Assembly: GCA_020747065.1 (NCBI GenBank) | Contig: JAGMVK010000025.1 | Location: 248,001 to 312,000, forward strand | Length of the DNA: 64,000 bases | Reading direction: 5' to 3' | Origin: Cadophora sp. MPI-SDFR-AT-0126 | Taxonomy: Eukaryota; Ascomycota; Leotiomycetes; Helotiales; Ploettnerulaceae | Shown: positions 1 to 11,500 of the stretch, piece after piece | How positions within the stretch are numbered: the stretch's first letter is position 1 | Layout of the letters: each line of letters starts with the position of its first letter | Position numbers and translations under genes: made by a program | The notes under the pieces: generated by a model | Told to the model about the DNA's origin: nothing | Seen by the model: the letters and a program-made list of their open reading frames with translations, nothing else | The model's database searches: none

Positions 1-843
1 TGCTACATCTGGTGCGTGTTTGATAGACAAGATGAGAGTCTTCGAACCCTCCGCCGACTCCGCCATCCCATCAATGAAAGTCATGTCCGCATACGAAACA
101 TCCTCAACCTTCGTTCCAATGTACTCCTCCACCAATTTTACAATCTGAGCACCACTGATATCCTCCGGGCCATTTAGAACATATTTTGCCTTGTTGTGCT
201 CCGAAACATCTTGCTGGGATAAGAGATGCGCTGCAAAAACGCCGACCTCTTCCGGGTCTAGAATCCCAACCGGAGCATTCTCTGATCCCATGAGTCGTAA
301 TGTCTCCTGCTTTCCCGTCTCGTGGTACTTCTTGATCAGGTCTGCAGCTGGGGCGAGGTAAAACGGCGAAAACACATTTGGTTGTAGCAATGACCATTTC
401 AGCCGTGAGAATTCTGGATCGCTGAGCATGGCTTCGATAGCCCAGTGCGAGCGGGGGTAGAAAGCGTCACAGTCCGCACGAACATTGGCTGCCGTCGTGG
501 AGATACGAACCACATACTCCACACCAGCCCGTAGAGCTGCCAAATGGAACGATGACTCTTCTGCGAATTGGCTTGATTGATTGTGGGAAGCAATAAATGC
601 TCTGACGACTTCCTTCTGTCGGAACCATGAAGCTGTGATCTCTACCCAGTTGTATTCCTCAACTTCGACATTGGGCAGCTTTGCGAGTTCTTGGGCTGCT
701 GCACTGTTGCGAGAACGTGTGAGTGCGAGGATTCGGTGACCGGAGAAGTGAGTGTCGTTGTTTTGGAGGAGTTTGGATAATGTCTTCGTGGCGCCGCGGC
801 CGGTATTGCCAGTTGCGCCAACCATGAGGATTGTTGGAGCCAT
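1..843 (-). CDS. NmrA-like NAD(P)-binding reductase, C-terminus cut by window edge
   Basis: The frame is open from an ATG at 843 to the first base of the window, giving 281 codons without an intron or stop, so the 3' end lies outside. The N-terminus has a beta strand followed by GATGNTG (residues 9-15), the glycine-rich dinucleotide-binding loop of atypical short-chain dehydrogenases. The later layout (strand, conserved Asn/Pro around LLQPN, long C-terminal substrate domain) fits the NmrA/HSCARG-like group, which includes NADP-sensing regulators and secondary-metabolite reductases. I infer a cytosolic NADP(H)-binding protein; the substrate cannot be read. It lies beside a dead SDR gene and broken monooxygenases, so it may be the surviving member of a former oxidative cluster. 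Family is fairly sure, role is not. Confidence 0.88.
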   Translation of the reverse strand, partial: MAPTILMVGATGNTGRGATKTLSKLLQNNDTHFSGHRILALTRSRNSAAAQELAKLPNVEVEEYNWVEITASWFRQKEVVRAFIASHNQSSQFAEESSFHLAALRAGVEYVVRISTTAANVRADCDAFYPRSHWAIEAMLSDPEFSRLKWSLLQPNVFSPFYLAPAADLIKKYHETGKQETLRLMGSENAPVGILDPEEVGVFAAHLLSQQDVSEHNKAKYVLNGPEDISGAQIVKLVEEYIGTKVEDVSYADMTFIDGMAESAEGSKTLILSIKHAPDVA

Positions 844-1779
844 TGTGGTATTGGGTGATATTTCAGGGATTTCAGAGATCTGTGGGGTTGAAAGAGGGGT
901 TCGAGGTTGTTGTGAAGGTCTTTGGTTTCGCAACTCGCGCGCTCAACAAGACCCGCGTTGTCGAACAATGATTGATAAACTGTTTTCAAAGCTGGTCACA
1001 AAGCCAGCTGCAGCTAAAGGCTGGTTAATGTGGCTTAAGCTACAGATATGGTAGAATCACACCTGTAAAAGAGTGCTTATCCACCGGCATCCCCAGCCTA
1101 TCGATCGAGGTGGATATACTCCGCAAGTCAACGTCATACGCGAGCCCCTCACTTAGTGTACACTAAAACAGCACACTAGGTACACTACCGCTCTACACTA
1201 ACCTCTCGTCTTACACGATTACTGAATAATTCAGCCGTAAGATCACGGAAAGTGGCGGAGCTCAGCAAGTCCACTGCTTCAACTAACCCCCAGTGTGTTC
1301 CATCTCACTACCTGCACTGCAACGTATCCCCACACCTTACCACTACCGGACATGGCTCAAGATTCGTCCACCAATGTGGAACGAGACTATTGATACGGCA
1401 AACATACCGTCACTAATACTTAGTAATTTGAATCATGACGGGATGTCGGACCTGTCTCTTGCAAGCGAGCGAACAGCATCTCATCTCACACAGTCAAGAA
1501 TTACTACTTTGAGGCCAGGCACTTCAATTTCAATACAACAGCTTACCAACCGATCTTTACAGGCGGCAGAACTAACTGAAGCTACTGCAAGGGGTCTTCG
1601 CTGCTACGTCTTGGAAGATAGACATACCTGAGGTTCGTATCTCTGAGCTTCTCGGGCTTTTATTTTTCTCACTTTCTTCCGATCATAATCAAAACATCTA
1701 ATGAATTAATCTTTCTGCCCAACAAAGCATTAGATCTAATTTTCACTATCATTCTCAAGCCGTACTAAATACTGTCACA
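844..1779. other. Intergenic, 936 bp
   Basis: This is the shared upstream region of the NmrA-like gene (minus) and the SDR pseudogene (plus). A 112-codon open frame at 1293-1631 has no recognisable domain and I do not call it. No repeat or RNA gene is seen. Confidence 0.5.
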
Positions 1780-2632
1780 ATGTCGAACAATCTTCACGGA
1801 AAAGTCATTGTATTCAGTGGAGGTGTATCCGGAATTGGCCTCGCAGCTGCGAAGATGGCGGCCTCCCGCAGGGCAAAAGTTCCCATTGGAGATCTCGAGG
1901 AAGACAAGATGAAGGAAGCTGTCGCCGATATCGAAGCGGCGGGAGGCAGCGCCATCTACTCCGTGGTGGACGTAACCGATCGCGAAACGACTGAGGCCTG
2001 GATAGAGAAGACAGTTTCTACATATGATCCCTTGGATGGTGCAGCAAATCTGGCTGGTGTGTCCGGCAAACAAACAGGCGGCGCTGATGTGGAGGATATC
2101 TCAGATGAAGACTGGGCCTTTTGCATGAATGTAAATGCTCGAGGGACAATGAACTGTCTGCGCCCTCAGATCAAGGCCATCAAGGATAAAGGCAGTATCG
2201 TCAACTGCGCCAGTCTCGCCGGGATTCAAGGTCTGGAGAAGTACGATCATACTGTGCGAACAAATTTGCTGTGGTGGGATTGACATTGGCTGCGGCCAGA
2301 GAGTTGGGACCGAGAGGGGTTAGGGTTAACGTCATTTGCACGTAAGCTCTCGCATCCTAAGCCTTTTTGATATCCAGATCTACAGACGGACAAAGGAACC
2401 GAAGTGTTGGTTACAGTGACCCGATCAAGACTCCCATGATGTATGAACAACCAGAGGAACGGAAAGCGTCTATGATTCCGAAGGTAATCCTACGCCGCTT
2501 TGGCGAGGCCGACGAGGCGGCCGAGCTGATATGCTGGATGCTTTGCGATGGTTCGACTTTCATGACTGGAACTGTCTAGAGAGTTGACGGAGGCGGAAAT
2601 ATATACGCGTACTGGTTACAGCTAGAAAAAGG
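1780..2632 (+). pseudogene. Classical short-chain dehydrogenase (SDR), frameshifted and with a premature stop
   Basis: The reading frame from ATG 1780 gives a classical SDR start with SGGVSGIG as the cofactor loop (near residues 13-20), an N-[LI]AG-type NLAGV motif and a conserved NVNARG. Near 2248-2252 the frame breaks. The catalytic YxxxK motif (YCANK) and the following [16 protein letters not shown] stretch continue in the next frame, so one base appears lost just before the catalytic Tyr. A 75-nt intron, 2342-2416, restores the ending around DPIKTPMM. A TAG at 2577-2579 then stands where the family usually has an aromatic residue; behind it RVDGGGN, the usual C-terminal SDR motif, is still readable. 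Two independent lesions make a dead gene likely. A sequencing error could explain one of them but hardly both. Confidence 0.82.
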
Positions 2633-3132
2633 TCAAGCTTACAGAAAAATCATTGCTGGTGGAATGTATACTTCAGTGATAAGGCATCGCATCTCAAAAC
2701 CTGTGGCTCGAAAAGCGACAGCCATGATCTGTTGGACAGAAACCTCTCGAATCAAATGATTTGCTCCAGTTGTTACAAATATCTCATGCCTTCCAGGGCT
2801 TGCTCAGTGATGGCATCGTTTTGCATTAGGTTCATGTGTTTTTGTTGGTGGCTCTTTACTAAATGTGACGGTTTCAGTCATGTCGAGCGTTGACACTCAC
2901 ATTCAAACATGTCGTAGGGACTTGTCTGAGGGAATTTACCTGATATAATCTCTGAAGAAACGGGTCAGTCTCGTGGTCGAATAGCATATCCCTCTGAATT
3001 TGGTCCAGCATGTATTCATATTTCGTCAGCAGCAGTGTTCGCTTCAACATTGCTCATAACATTCGACTAAAGGAAATATACATACGCTGAATAAAATTAG
3101 GGGGACCACGCAGGAGTATCAAACATTGATTA
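2633..3132. other. Intergenic, about 500 bp
   Basis: This stretch lies between the SDR pseudogene and the 3' end of the minus-strand monooxygenase. No gene, repeat or RNA signal is recognised. Confidence 0.4.
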
Positions 3133-4495
3133 CCTCGGAAGCAGCTGCATTAATTCCAGCTGCTGAAGGAATTCACTAATGTGTTCTTGAGGCCCGGAAA
3201 CAACATTGAACCCAGTCCAATCGACAATCTTCTCGCCACACTGCTCTTCGTATGCTTTGATACCGCCAATGTACGTAAGGAACTCGGTCTTCTTCCCTGC
3301 CACATTAGAGTTTGTCCACCATGATTTCGTCAAGGCTAGCAGTGTCTGCTTTGTCGTGGCGTCGATGGCATCTATCCACTCCTGGGCGGCCTCCACTGTG
3401 GCGTCAACCGACGTGAGATTGTCATTTTCGCATGTTTTGATCATCTCCGCAACGAGATCAGCTTGAGACTCAATGAGCGTTGGTCCATTGGAAAGGGTGC
3501 TTGGTGCTGTATTGGGCAGGAATGTGAGAATTATATTCAGGCAATATTTTAAAGTCATGAGATGGGTTGAAAACTCGCCATGTGGACCGTAAATGATGAA
3601 AGCGTTCGGAAAGTTGGGAATGCTAAGACCCATGTATGTCTTGATCCCATCTGCCCACGCATCTTTGTTGTCAACACCATTTCGGCCAACAAGCCCCATT
3701 CTATACAATCTGGGCCAGTTAGATGAGACAGTGATTCTGGAGTATATATACTTACGCTCTAGTGAGAGCATCGAAGCCAGTAGCAAGTACGATGACATCA
3801 AACTTCCTCTCTTTTCCATCGCTAGTGGCGATGCCGTCAGACGTGAAGGATTGAATAGGAGACTCAAGCAAACTGATCAACTCCACATTTTCCTTGTCCA
3901 TGCAGTCATAGAATTCAGTCTCCAGTGGGCATCGCTTTGTTCCGAAATGAAAAGGGGGATTCTCAGGCGCCAGCAGTTCTCGTTTGTAAGGAGTATTGAT
4001 TCTAGCACGAGTTTTCTTCGCCCAGAAATCATAAACGATTTTGTTTGCTCGAGGGTCCACTAGAAAGTCGTTGCAATTCCTGGAAAGATAGTGAAAGCCT
4101 CCTAACTGCCACAGATGTTCGAATAACTCTGCCCGTTCCTCGTCAGAAATGTCGAAAATGCCGCAAGGCTGGGGAAACGTTGCGAACTCTGAAGGCGAAG
4201 CCCTAGCTTGGTTGAAGATGAGAGGATAGTAAGCACGGAAGAACTCTTGACCCTTGAGGTCCACTGGCTTCTGCACAATCGGTAGGCAGTAACTCGTCCC
4301 ACGCATGAAAACACCAAGATCTGATGTCTCCTTAGAGAGCTCTTGGAGGATCTGTATTCCTGTTGCACCGGCTCCAATCACTGCGACCCTCTTACCGTGA
4401 GCATCGAAGCCTTTGAGCCACATGGCGGAATGGTGCACAGGGCCTTTATAATTCTCTACGCCTGGGAACTCCGGTTGGTGTATCCTGCTCAAAAT
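3130..4495 (-). pseudogene. Baeyer-Villiger-type flavin monooxygenase, N-terminal FAD domain missing
   Basis: Two exons (about 4492-3756 and 3709-3130, with a 46-nt intron at 3710-3755 bounded by GTAAGT and CAG) encode roughly 435 residues of a class B flavoprotein monooxygenase. Seen in order: the Baeyer-Villiger fingerprint GxxxHxxxW (in YKGPVHHSAMW), the NADPH-binding loop GAGATG, and the late ATGFD motif, followed by a complete C-terminus. The first Rossmann fold with the FAD-binding GxGxxG, normally about 150-190 residues upstream, is absent. No ATG precedes the homology; an in-frame TGA lies just upstream at about 4496-4498, where the oppositely oriented monooxygenase begins. Without the FAD fold the protein could not be an active oxygenase. 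A spliced upstream exon was looked for as far as 6 kb and not found. Confidence 0.78.
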
Positions 4496-4496
4496 T

Positions 4497-5291
4497 CAGG
4501 TACATAAGACCAAGTATTTGCAAGTCACCGCGTGGCCTCCGGATGATTTCACTGTCCAGAAGGTGCAGTGGGTCGTAAAAACTTCGCGAAACGATGTTTT
4601 GAAAGGAAAGTTCCTGGTGACGGCAAACGGTGCATTCGACAATCCCAAGTTCCCAGGTATACCAGGAATTGAAAAGTTCAAGGGCAAGCAACTTCATACA
4701 TCCCAGTGGGACTACGAGATCAGTGGAGGCGACACAGAAAGGAATCTGACCAAGCTCCAAGACAAACGAGTCGGTGTGATTGGGACTGGTGCCACAGGCA
4801 TTCAAATTATTCCACAGCTAGGGAAGTGGTCGAAGGAACTCTACGTTTTCCAGAGGACGCCTTCTTCAGTTGACATTCGCAACAATCGTCCTACTGATAG
4901 CGAATGGTTCAAATCTCAGGGAGAAGGATGGCAACGTGCTCGCATGGACAATTTTGCCAGCATCCGTAGCGGGCATGAGGTCAACCAGGACTTGGTCAAT
5001 GACGGCTGGACTGGTGCATTACAGTCCTTGACAGGCTGGTTCGGACAGTCCAAGACTGGTCATCACGCATCTGACACACCCGAGGAGAAAGCCAACGCTC
5101 TACAGATGGCCGATTTCAAAAAGATGGAATCAATCCGCAAACGGGTCGATCAGATTTTTCAGGATCCTGACACTGCTCAAGCCTTAAAGCCGTACTTCAA
5201 CACATTTTGCAAGAGACCTTGCTTCCACGATGACTATCTTCCGACATTCAACCGTCCCAGTGTGCGAGACAAGAAATACTTAGTCAAATGA
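4497..5291 (+). pseudogene. Second Baeyer-Villiger monooxygenase fragment, both ends missing
   Basis: An open frame (first ATG 4518, stop 5289-5291) encodes about 257 residues matching the middle of a cyclohexanone-monooxygenase-like BVMO. It holds a TANGAFDNPKFPG stretch, the fingerprint FKGKQLHTSQWD (FxGxxxHxxxW-D) and the NADPH loop GTGATG, and it ends in a family-typical CDDY-like region (FHDDYLPTFNRPSV). The FAD-binding N-terminus and about the last 150-170 residues, with the ATG motif, are missing. It belongs to a different subfamily from the minus-strand neighbour (long insert with HHASDTPEE and a different linker), so it is not simply an inverted copy. The two fragments start within a few bases of each other, which marks a rearrangement breakpoint. 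Confidence 0.78.
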
Positions 5292-6211
5292 ATCATGTTG
5301 ATTCCCGACAATACTGGCGGCGTACATCGACAAAAGTCTCCCAGTCTACTCGGAACCCAGGATCGATGGAAATGACTAGAAGTTGCTGGGTCTATGATAG
5401 GGTTTCTAGAGCTGGGAAAGAAAAATATGGATGACGAAGCCTTCAGCACAACGAGTCGGACTGCCACTGGGAATCGCAAACAGTCATGCTCTTCGCCAGT
5501 CCTCGAACTGGACCTCAATCACCTCCCCGCAGCCAAAAGTCTGTGAAGGGTCCTTCAGTGTCCAGCAGAGAGTGACTAACTTCGCTCACCTCTAAATTGA
5601 GGATGAGTGTTGCAGTCCCTGCTTTCGAGCTCTCTGAGGGTTAATGTATTGGCTCGAGCTTGTTAAGGGACGTTCACCGTGCATACAGCCGGAAAGTATA
5701 TGCGCTGCGATTGCAAATGAGGTGCAAACTGTTCTGAGCGGTATCAATGAAATTCAAGAGAGGTTCCATGACAAAGGCTTCTCACCATTCACCGTTAAAC
5801 TGCATGTGTTGCATACAAAGCCCAAGGAAATTGGTTTCGCAATGCTATGTATAGGAAATGACAGCTCACGACCTCAGTCATATTAATCCCGCACTTATCA
5901 AGCACGAGACTTTCCTCTCTCCCCATTACCCGAACCTTTTTTTCAAGGCCTCTACATTTGAGCTTCCTTTACTCCAACTCGAAGTCGAGCAAGGTCGCTC
6001 CTACCGGATTATCAGTCTTTTGCCTCGGCTGATATTCCGTGGTTGGGACGTTCCTTCCCTGAATGCTGCCTTGTGTTGAAATGCAGTGTACCTGCCGCCG
6101 TCAAGAAAACGGCTTATCCTCTCCCCTTCTTTCTGCACTTTCTGTCAACGGTCTTCCTTCATCAGCATCATTCTCATCAACGATACCTACTACTCATCAT
6201 CTTTAACTTCC
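5292..6211. other. Intergenic, about 920 bp
   Basis: I looked here for the missing C-terminus of the plus-strand monooxygenase and for an upstream exon of the minus-strand one, and found neither. The short frames at 5644-5886 and 5858-6079 have no recognisable content. A pyrimidine-rich stretch near 6100-6200 precedes the next gene. Confidence 0.4.
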
Positions 6212-6886
6212 ATGACCAGTCATCACACTGACTGCATCAACACCAGCCACAATCGTTTTCCTGTACAAGACTTGGCAACAATTCAAGGAACCCTCAACGC
6301 CCAGCAGCGAGGACAAGCTCAACGGGACGTCCAAACCAAGAACACCACTCAACCTTCCGCCACATCACCCAACATGGGTTTCCCCAACCTCTGGTCCAAC
6401 GACTGCCCCGACTCCAAAGACGACAAGAAGAAGTCCAACGACTCCAAGCTTAAGCCACCAGCCCTCCCACGCTCCAAATCTTCGAACTCCAACAAAGACA
6501 AAGACACCAAGTCAATACCCGCGCCCAAGACACCCAAAGAGCCAAAGCCACCGAAAGCACCTAAAGCACCAAAGCCTCCCAAGCAGCCCAAGAAGCCGAA
6601 AGAGCCAAAGAAGTCGCAAGATTCGAGGCCAGAGCAGTCGAAGAAGCGCAGCTGGTTCTCTCTCCCTCGGCAGTACGAGCCTGCTAGTCTGCCTGTTAAT
6701 CTCACCAAGGCGCCGAACTCTGATACTGGGGTGTCAATTCAATGGGGGAAGAAGGGAGATGATTCGAAGTATGTGAAGTCGGCCGCGGAGGGTTCGAAGA
6801 ATACGAAGGCGGCGGATAGGAAGGCGAAGAAGAGCAAAGAGCAAGGATCTGATGGTGGTAATGGCTGTGATTGTCCCCATGATTAG
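6212..6886 (+). CDS. Lys/Pro-rich low-complexity protein of unknown function
   Basis: The single frame ends at 6886. I place the start at ATG 6212 (about 224 residues), because the stretch before it, though open to 6086, looks like 5' leader. ATG 6374, followed by GFPNLW, is an alternative. The middle third is a run of short KAPK, KPPK and KEPK units, rich in Lys and Pro and almost surely disordered. The C-terminal third is charged (SKYVKSAAEG) and ends in a Cys-containing CDCPHD. There is no signal peptide or membrane segment. I do not recognise a family. Coding is supported by the long open frame and the protein-level repeat pattern rather than by a domain. Confidence 0.55.
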   Translation: MTSHHTDCINTSHNRFPVQDLATIQGTLNAQQRGQAQRDVQTKNTTQPSATSPNMGFPNLWSNDCPDSKDDKKKSNDSKLKPPALPRSKSSNSNKDKDTKSIPAPKTPKEPKPPKAPKAPKPPKQPKKPKEPKKSQDSRPEQSKKRSWFSLPRQYEPASLPVNLTKAPNSDTGVSIQWGKKGDDSKYVKSAAEGSKNTKAADRKAKKSKEQGSDGGNGCDCPHD

Positions 6887-8565
6887 AGGAGGGGCGATGT
6901 GATGAAGGGTTATAGTTGAGATGTACTTCTACACTGATTGCTGAGATTGATGGATCCGGAATGGGTAGGTTGACTAGACTACAGAAGTGGTAGATTGGGC
7001 TTCCACATTGTTTGTTTGTACTGCCTACTAGTAGTTCTGGCTCACACAGGGCAGTGAACTGGTTTGTTATCCGTGGGACGGGATGCGGAAGAGAAGATGG
7101 ACTCTGATGGATATGCAAATTGAGTTTCAATTTTCCACCTCGTCTTCTCTGTTTCAGTGAATTATAGTCTCGACACCGCTTCCTGTTCCCTGATCTTGAC
7201 CTAAAACATGCAAAATGCGATATATCTGAAGCGCATACCCAATGACTCGAAATGAACCAGCGACGAAAATTGATAATCTACTGCGCACTTGTCTACGCTT
7301 TACAATCCTGCATCCAGAACCCTTCAACAGCCACAAAGATCCTTTCTCCAAAACCTCAAATCCCAAAGCGCCGAGAAATTTTTTTTACGCCCAACCATAA
7401 CGGCCGATCAGCCTCTCATCTTGTGGAGATTGCGCGGCTCGGCTCGGCTCGATGGTCAGTGTCAGACCCAACACTAAGCCAGGAAGCCAGCTTTCTTGCA
7501 CGCTCCTCAAGAACTTCGTGGCATTGGCCTCAAGTACTATCCTTTCGTATTTGATTTTTCTTACAACCGTAAACTAGATCTAGCTAAGAGCAAGATATCA
7601 CCCCACCTCGCATTATTGTCGATAGCAATTACCATGCTGTCTCTCCAGACCAATGTCACGAGTATTCCAAGATAACAGGCTTGCTGTTGCTTCTTCTGAA
7701 GCTATGGACACAGTCTAGGCAATTAATTAGCAAGATTTGAACGAAGTCGTCTTGTACCCTTCGATGATAGGCTCATTGTATGCTGGACTCTTGTCTAATG
7801 AATTCTGCATTTTGACAGAGACCCGAAGGCTGCGATTCGATTCTTCATGCCAGGGTGAGAAGGCAATTGGCGAGATCAGGGAATCTGAAGTCGCAAGATG
7901 ATGCGACCAATACGACGGATTTTCTGTTCGTGGAGGTGGAGAAGGCAACCTTTTAATCGTGAGCACTGTCAAAATAATACTTCTACAGGCGGAGGCAGAG
8001 ATGAATACTCTTCGGAATGAACTTCTATTGCCTATGACCTTCGAATGTACGATTTTCCTCCTGGAATCTGTAAGTGAAGACTATGTCGATGTCTCCTAGT
8101 GGTCAGGACTTTGTTTCGTCCAAGATATGCCGACCTGGCTGCCTGGCGAGCCTGGCGAGGGCGCAGTGCAGTGTGGTGGCACAGTAGATTCAACCTCACG
8201 ACATCGCCAACAGAACACCAATCCTAGAGCACGGATCTTGATAAATGCAATACAGCCGCCAATGAAATTGGCTTCTACTTCAAAATCATCCTATTAGGAA
8301 AGGCTTGAATGCTGCGATTTCAAGACTGCAATCCACCCCGCCACCGCCCCAAGTTTCCAGCCCACCAATCATTGAATGTGCTCCGCCCAGGGCGCAGCCC
8401 GTTGCACGGATGCATAGCCATGAGGCAGACTCGGATTGGGCCGCCCACATCCACCTTTATTGGGTTCATTTGGAGTGAATGTCCCCAAGGCCCAGCTGAA
8501 TCTCAGTTTTCGCGATCCTCAATCCTCATCTCACCACGCCCACGAGCAGCTAAAGATCGCTGGAC
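6887..8565. other. Intergenic, about 1.7 kb
   Basis: Open frames on both strands (for example 7252-7554, 7727-7972 and 8309-8599) are short, lack domain content and overlap each other. No tRNA, repeat or transposon end is seen. The last few hundred bases are presumably the promoter of the NACHT gene. Confidence 0.4.
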
Positions 8566-11500
8566 ATGGCGGAAGTATTCGCTGTTGCAGCAAGTGTGAT
8601 CGCTGTGATACAAATTTCGGATCGAGTTATCGAGCTGTGCAAGTTCTACATCGAAGCACTTGCCGAAACACCATCGAGCCTTCGAGCGCTTTTGATTGAG
8701 ATATCGACTCTGAAAACGATCTTTGAGGCCTTGCAGTTTTTGGAAAGATGCGATCATTCCACGCCGGCCTTATGGATGCAGATATCGGCCCCTGAAGGCC
8801 CAATCGAAGAGTGTCGACGTGCACTCACAGAGCTTGAGAAGCTTTTTCCACCTCAATTTGCGCAAAGGGGTGCACAGAATACCCACCTGTCAAAGAGACA
8901 GAAGTTGAATGTTGCTTTCTCAACTATAGTATGGCCTTTGAAGCAAAGTCAAGTGAAAGAGATACTGCAGCGAATTGGTAACTACAAGGCTATCATTCAG
9001 CTTGCGGTCACCACGGAGTCTAGGTTGGTCTGATCTCTTGTCCAGATGCCTTGCGGTGGATTATGTTCTGACTTGCACTAGCCAGGACATTAAAGATCTA
9101 AAAGCAAGCTCTAAAGAGATCAAGAGATCAATACTATGTTAACATGTATGTAATCTCACCCACCTCTTGATTACTATACTTACCCCAGACTAATTATTAC
9201 AGCGGCACAACGCAACGATCTCTGTAACTGGCTTGTACTGACTGACCCTTCCCCACTTCACAATCGGGCAAGAAGATTGTACGAACCAGGAACTGGAAGC
9301 TGGATGTTGCGTACAGCTGAATGGAATGACTGGCTAGCTGGAAGAAATGGCCATGTTTGGATCCATGGAATACCAGGTGCTGGAAAGACTATTCTTGCAT
9401 CATGGCTGATTGAGGAGGCCCAGAAACATTGCACGCAAATCCGATCACAATCAAGCATATGTGTATACTACTACTGTTACTTCGGCCATAACCAAGATGA
9501 AACGATGGCTTTTCTGAGATGGGTCATCAGCCAGCTACTACGCCATACAGAAACTGTTCCTGCTATCGTGGACAATCTGTTCAAACGTGGCGGAGAACCT
9601 AGTATTGCGGAACTCCTAGATTCCCTCGAAATGGTCCTTCGAGTCTGGAGTGTGGTTTACCTTGTCATCGATGCCATTGATGAGAGTAACCCTCGTCAGG
9701 ATCTTCTTCAGACTATCCGTGACCTTGCGACAAGTCCAAGGTTTATGAAACTTCAGCTGCTAATTACGAGTCGAGAGTATCGTGATATTGAACTGGGAAT
9801 GGAAGGCATCACTAAATGTGTCCCAATGTCCAATCGTCTGGTGGAACAAGATATACGGATCTATGTTCAATCCGCCATCCAATCGAACAAGAGGTTTAAG
9901 CGATGGCCCAAGGATCTACATTTAGAGGTTGAACAGGCAATCTCCACACAAGCCAAGGGAATGTATCCAACTGTGTCACCACTTCACCTAGAACGAGATC
10001 CGCGACTGACTCTAATTAGGTTTCGGTGGGCAGTGTGTCAGCTGGATGCACTGCAGCATTTGAGAAGCGAAAGATCCACCGTCAGAAAGGCCCTAGCAAT
10101 GCTTCCAAAGGATTTAGACGAAACTTACGAAAGAGTTTTCCTACGTATACCGGAAGAGCAATGGTCATTTGTCCGCCACGTGTTTTATTGGTTGTGCTTC
10201 TACCAAGAACTTGACATTCACTGGGATGGTTTCCCTTGCATGCTGCTTCTAGACGCCGCTAGGAACAGCACCTTGAGATCAGGACAATCCACCGACGACT
10301 ACTACTACGATTCTGAAAGGCTGAAAGAACTTTGTGGATGTCTCATTACCTTACAACAAGTGGATTTCGAGGAGACTCTTGTCACATTTGCGCATTATAC
10401 TGTCAAGGAATATCTGGACTCAAGGCGTATACTGCAAGGACCTACATCATCCTTTTCCACTGAAATGGCTACAATCTCACCAATATGTCTGGATGTTGTG
10501 TTTTCTCAAGCACAAAGTGTCACCGATGGCGACCTGGTACGCTTGAAAGAAGGCAATAAGATCTTTGACGGAGATGATTGGTCCTACCTTGCACAGGTTT
10601 TTCCTATCCATTGTGCATTTTGTGCATTAAATTCATTGAGAGTGGAAAGTTTGAGTCTTGAGATATGCGCAAACGAGACTCTATTCAGCCGCATGAAGTC
10701 TCTGCTCGAACCGTCCAGACAATATTTTAGGCGGTTGGGAGAATGCCGTGTCGCTGGGAAGTCGGATTTCGAGTTGCCTCTCGGGCGATATGCAGCCGAG
10801 CATGACTGCACAATGGTTTGGACTGTTGTCTGGACAGAATCGGCAACTGAAACTGAGGCGGCTTTGCTTTTGAGCCTACTTCTTATAGCAGGTGATCAAA
10901 TTTGTCCCCTGGCGATGAAGATTCTTGGGGAAATGGACCTCAATATCCTATTAGGTCGCAAGGTCGTGCTTGAAATGTCGGTGACAGTCGTGGAAATTGA
11001 TGAAGACGGTGGCGAGACAATAATTGATGTTAATCACACCTTCAGCGGCTCCGTCATCGAGGTGATGGCTCAGTTTGCGAATCATTCGTTTGAGAGTTTT
11101 TGCTTACTGTTGAAGCGTTACCCCGGTTACTATGATCCCTCTACCACTCTTCTTCATTTCATTGGATATCACGGACTAAATGCGTTGGGTCATTACTCAT
11201 GCAACGATGATCATAACTTCGACTGTCCAGTCCGAACGCTGCTGGAAGCCGAAGCTGAACCTAACCTCATGGGATATCGGGTTACCCCACTTCAAATAGC
11301 TGTCGCGGCTTGGGATTTAGAGGGAGTTCAACTGCTGTTAGCACACGGAGCCGATCCTGACGGTACTGGAGATCCTAAAGGAATAGTCTGGCCACGTACT
11401 AGTCCAATGTTCAAGTTCAATGGACTTCATGGGAAATCTGCGCTTCAGATTTGCAGAACCAGGGAATGCCGCCATCTTGCTTACAACGTTCAAACAGAAA

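Noticed and set aside
1293..1631. 112-codon plus-strand ORF
   Set aside because: No motif, poor composition for a protein and no splice context; probably chance.
4430..4600. Inverted duplication of one BVMO gene
   Set aside because: The two fragments differ strongly in linker and insert sequences, so they come from different genes.
6349..6708. Gly/Phe/Leu-rich minus-strand ORF
   Set aside because: Shadow of the KPPK/KAPK repeat of the plus-strand gene.
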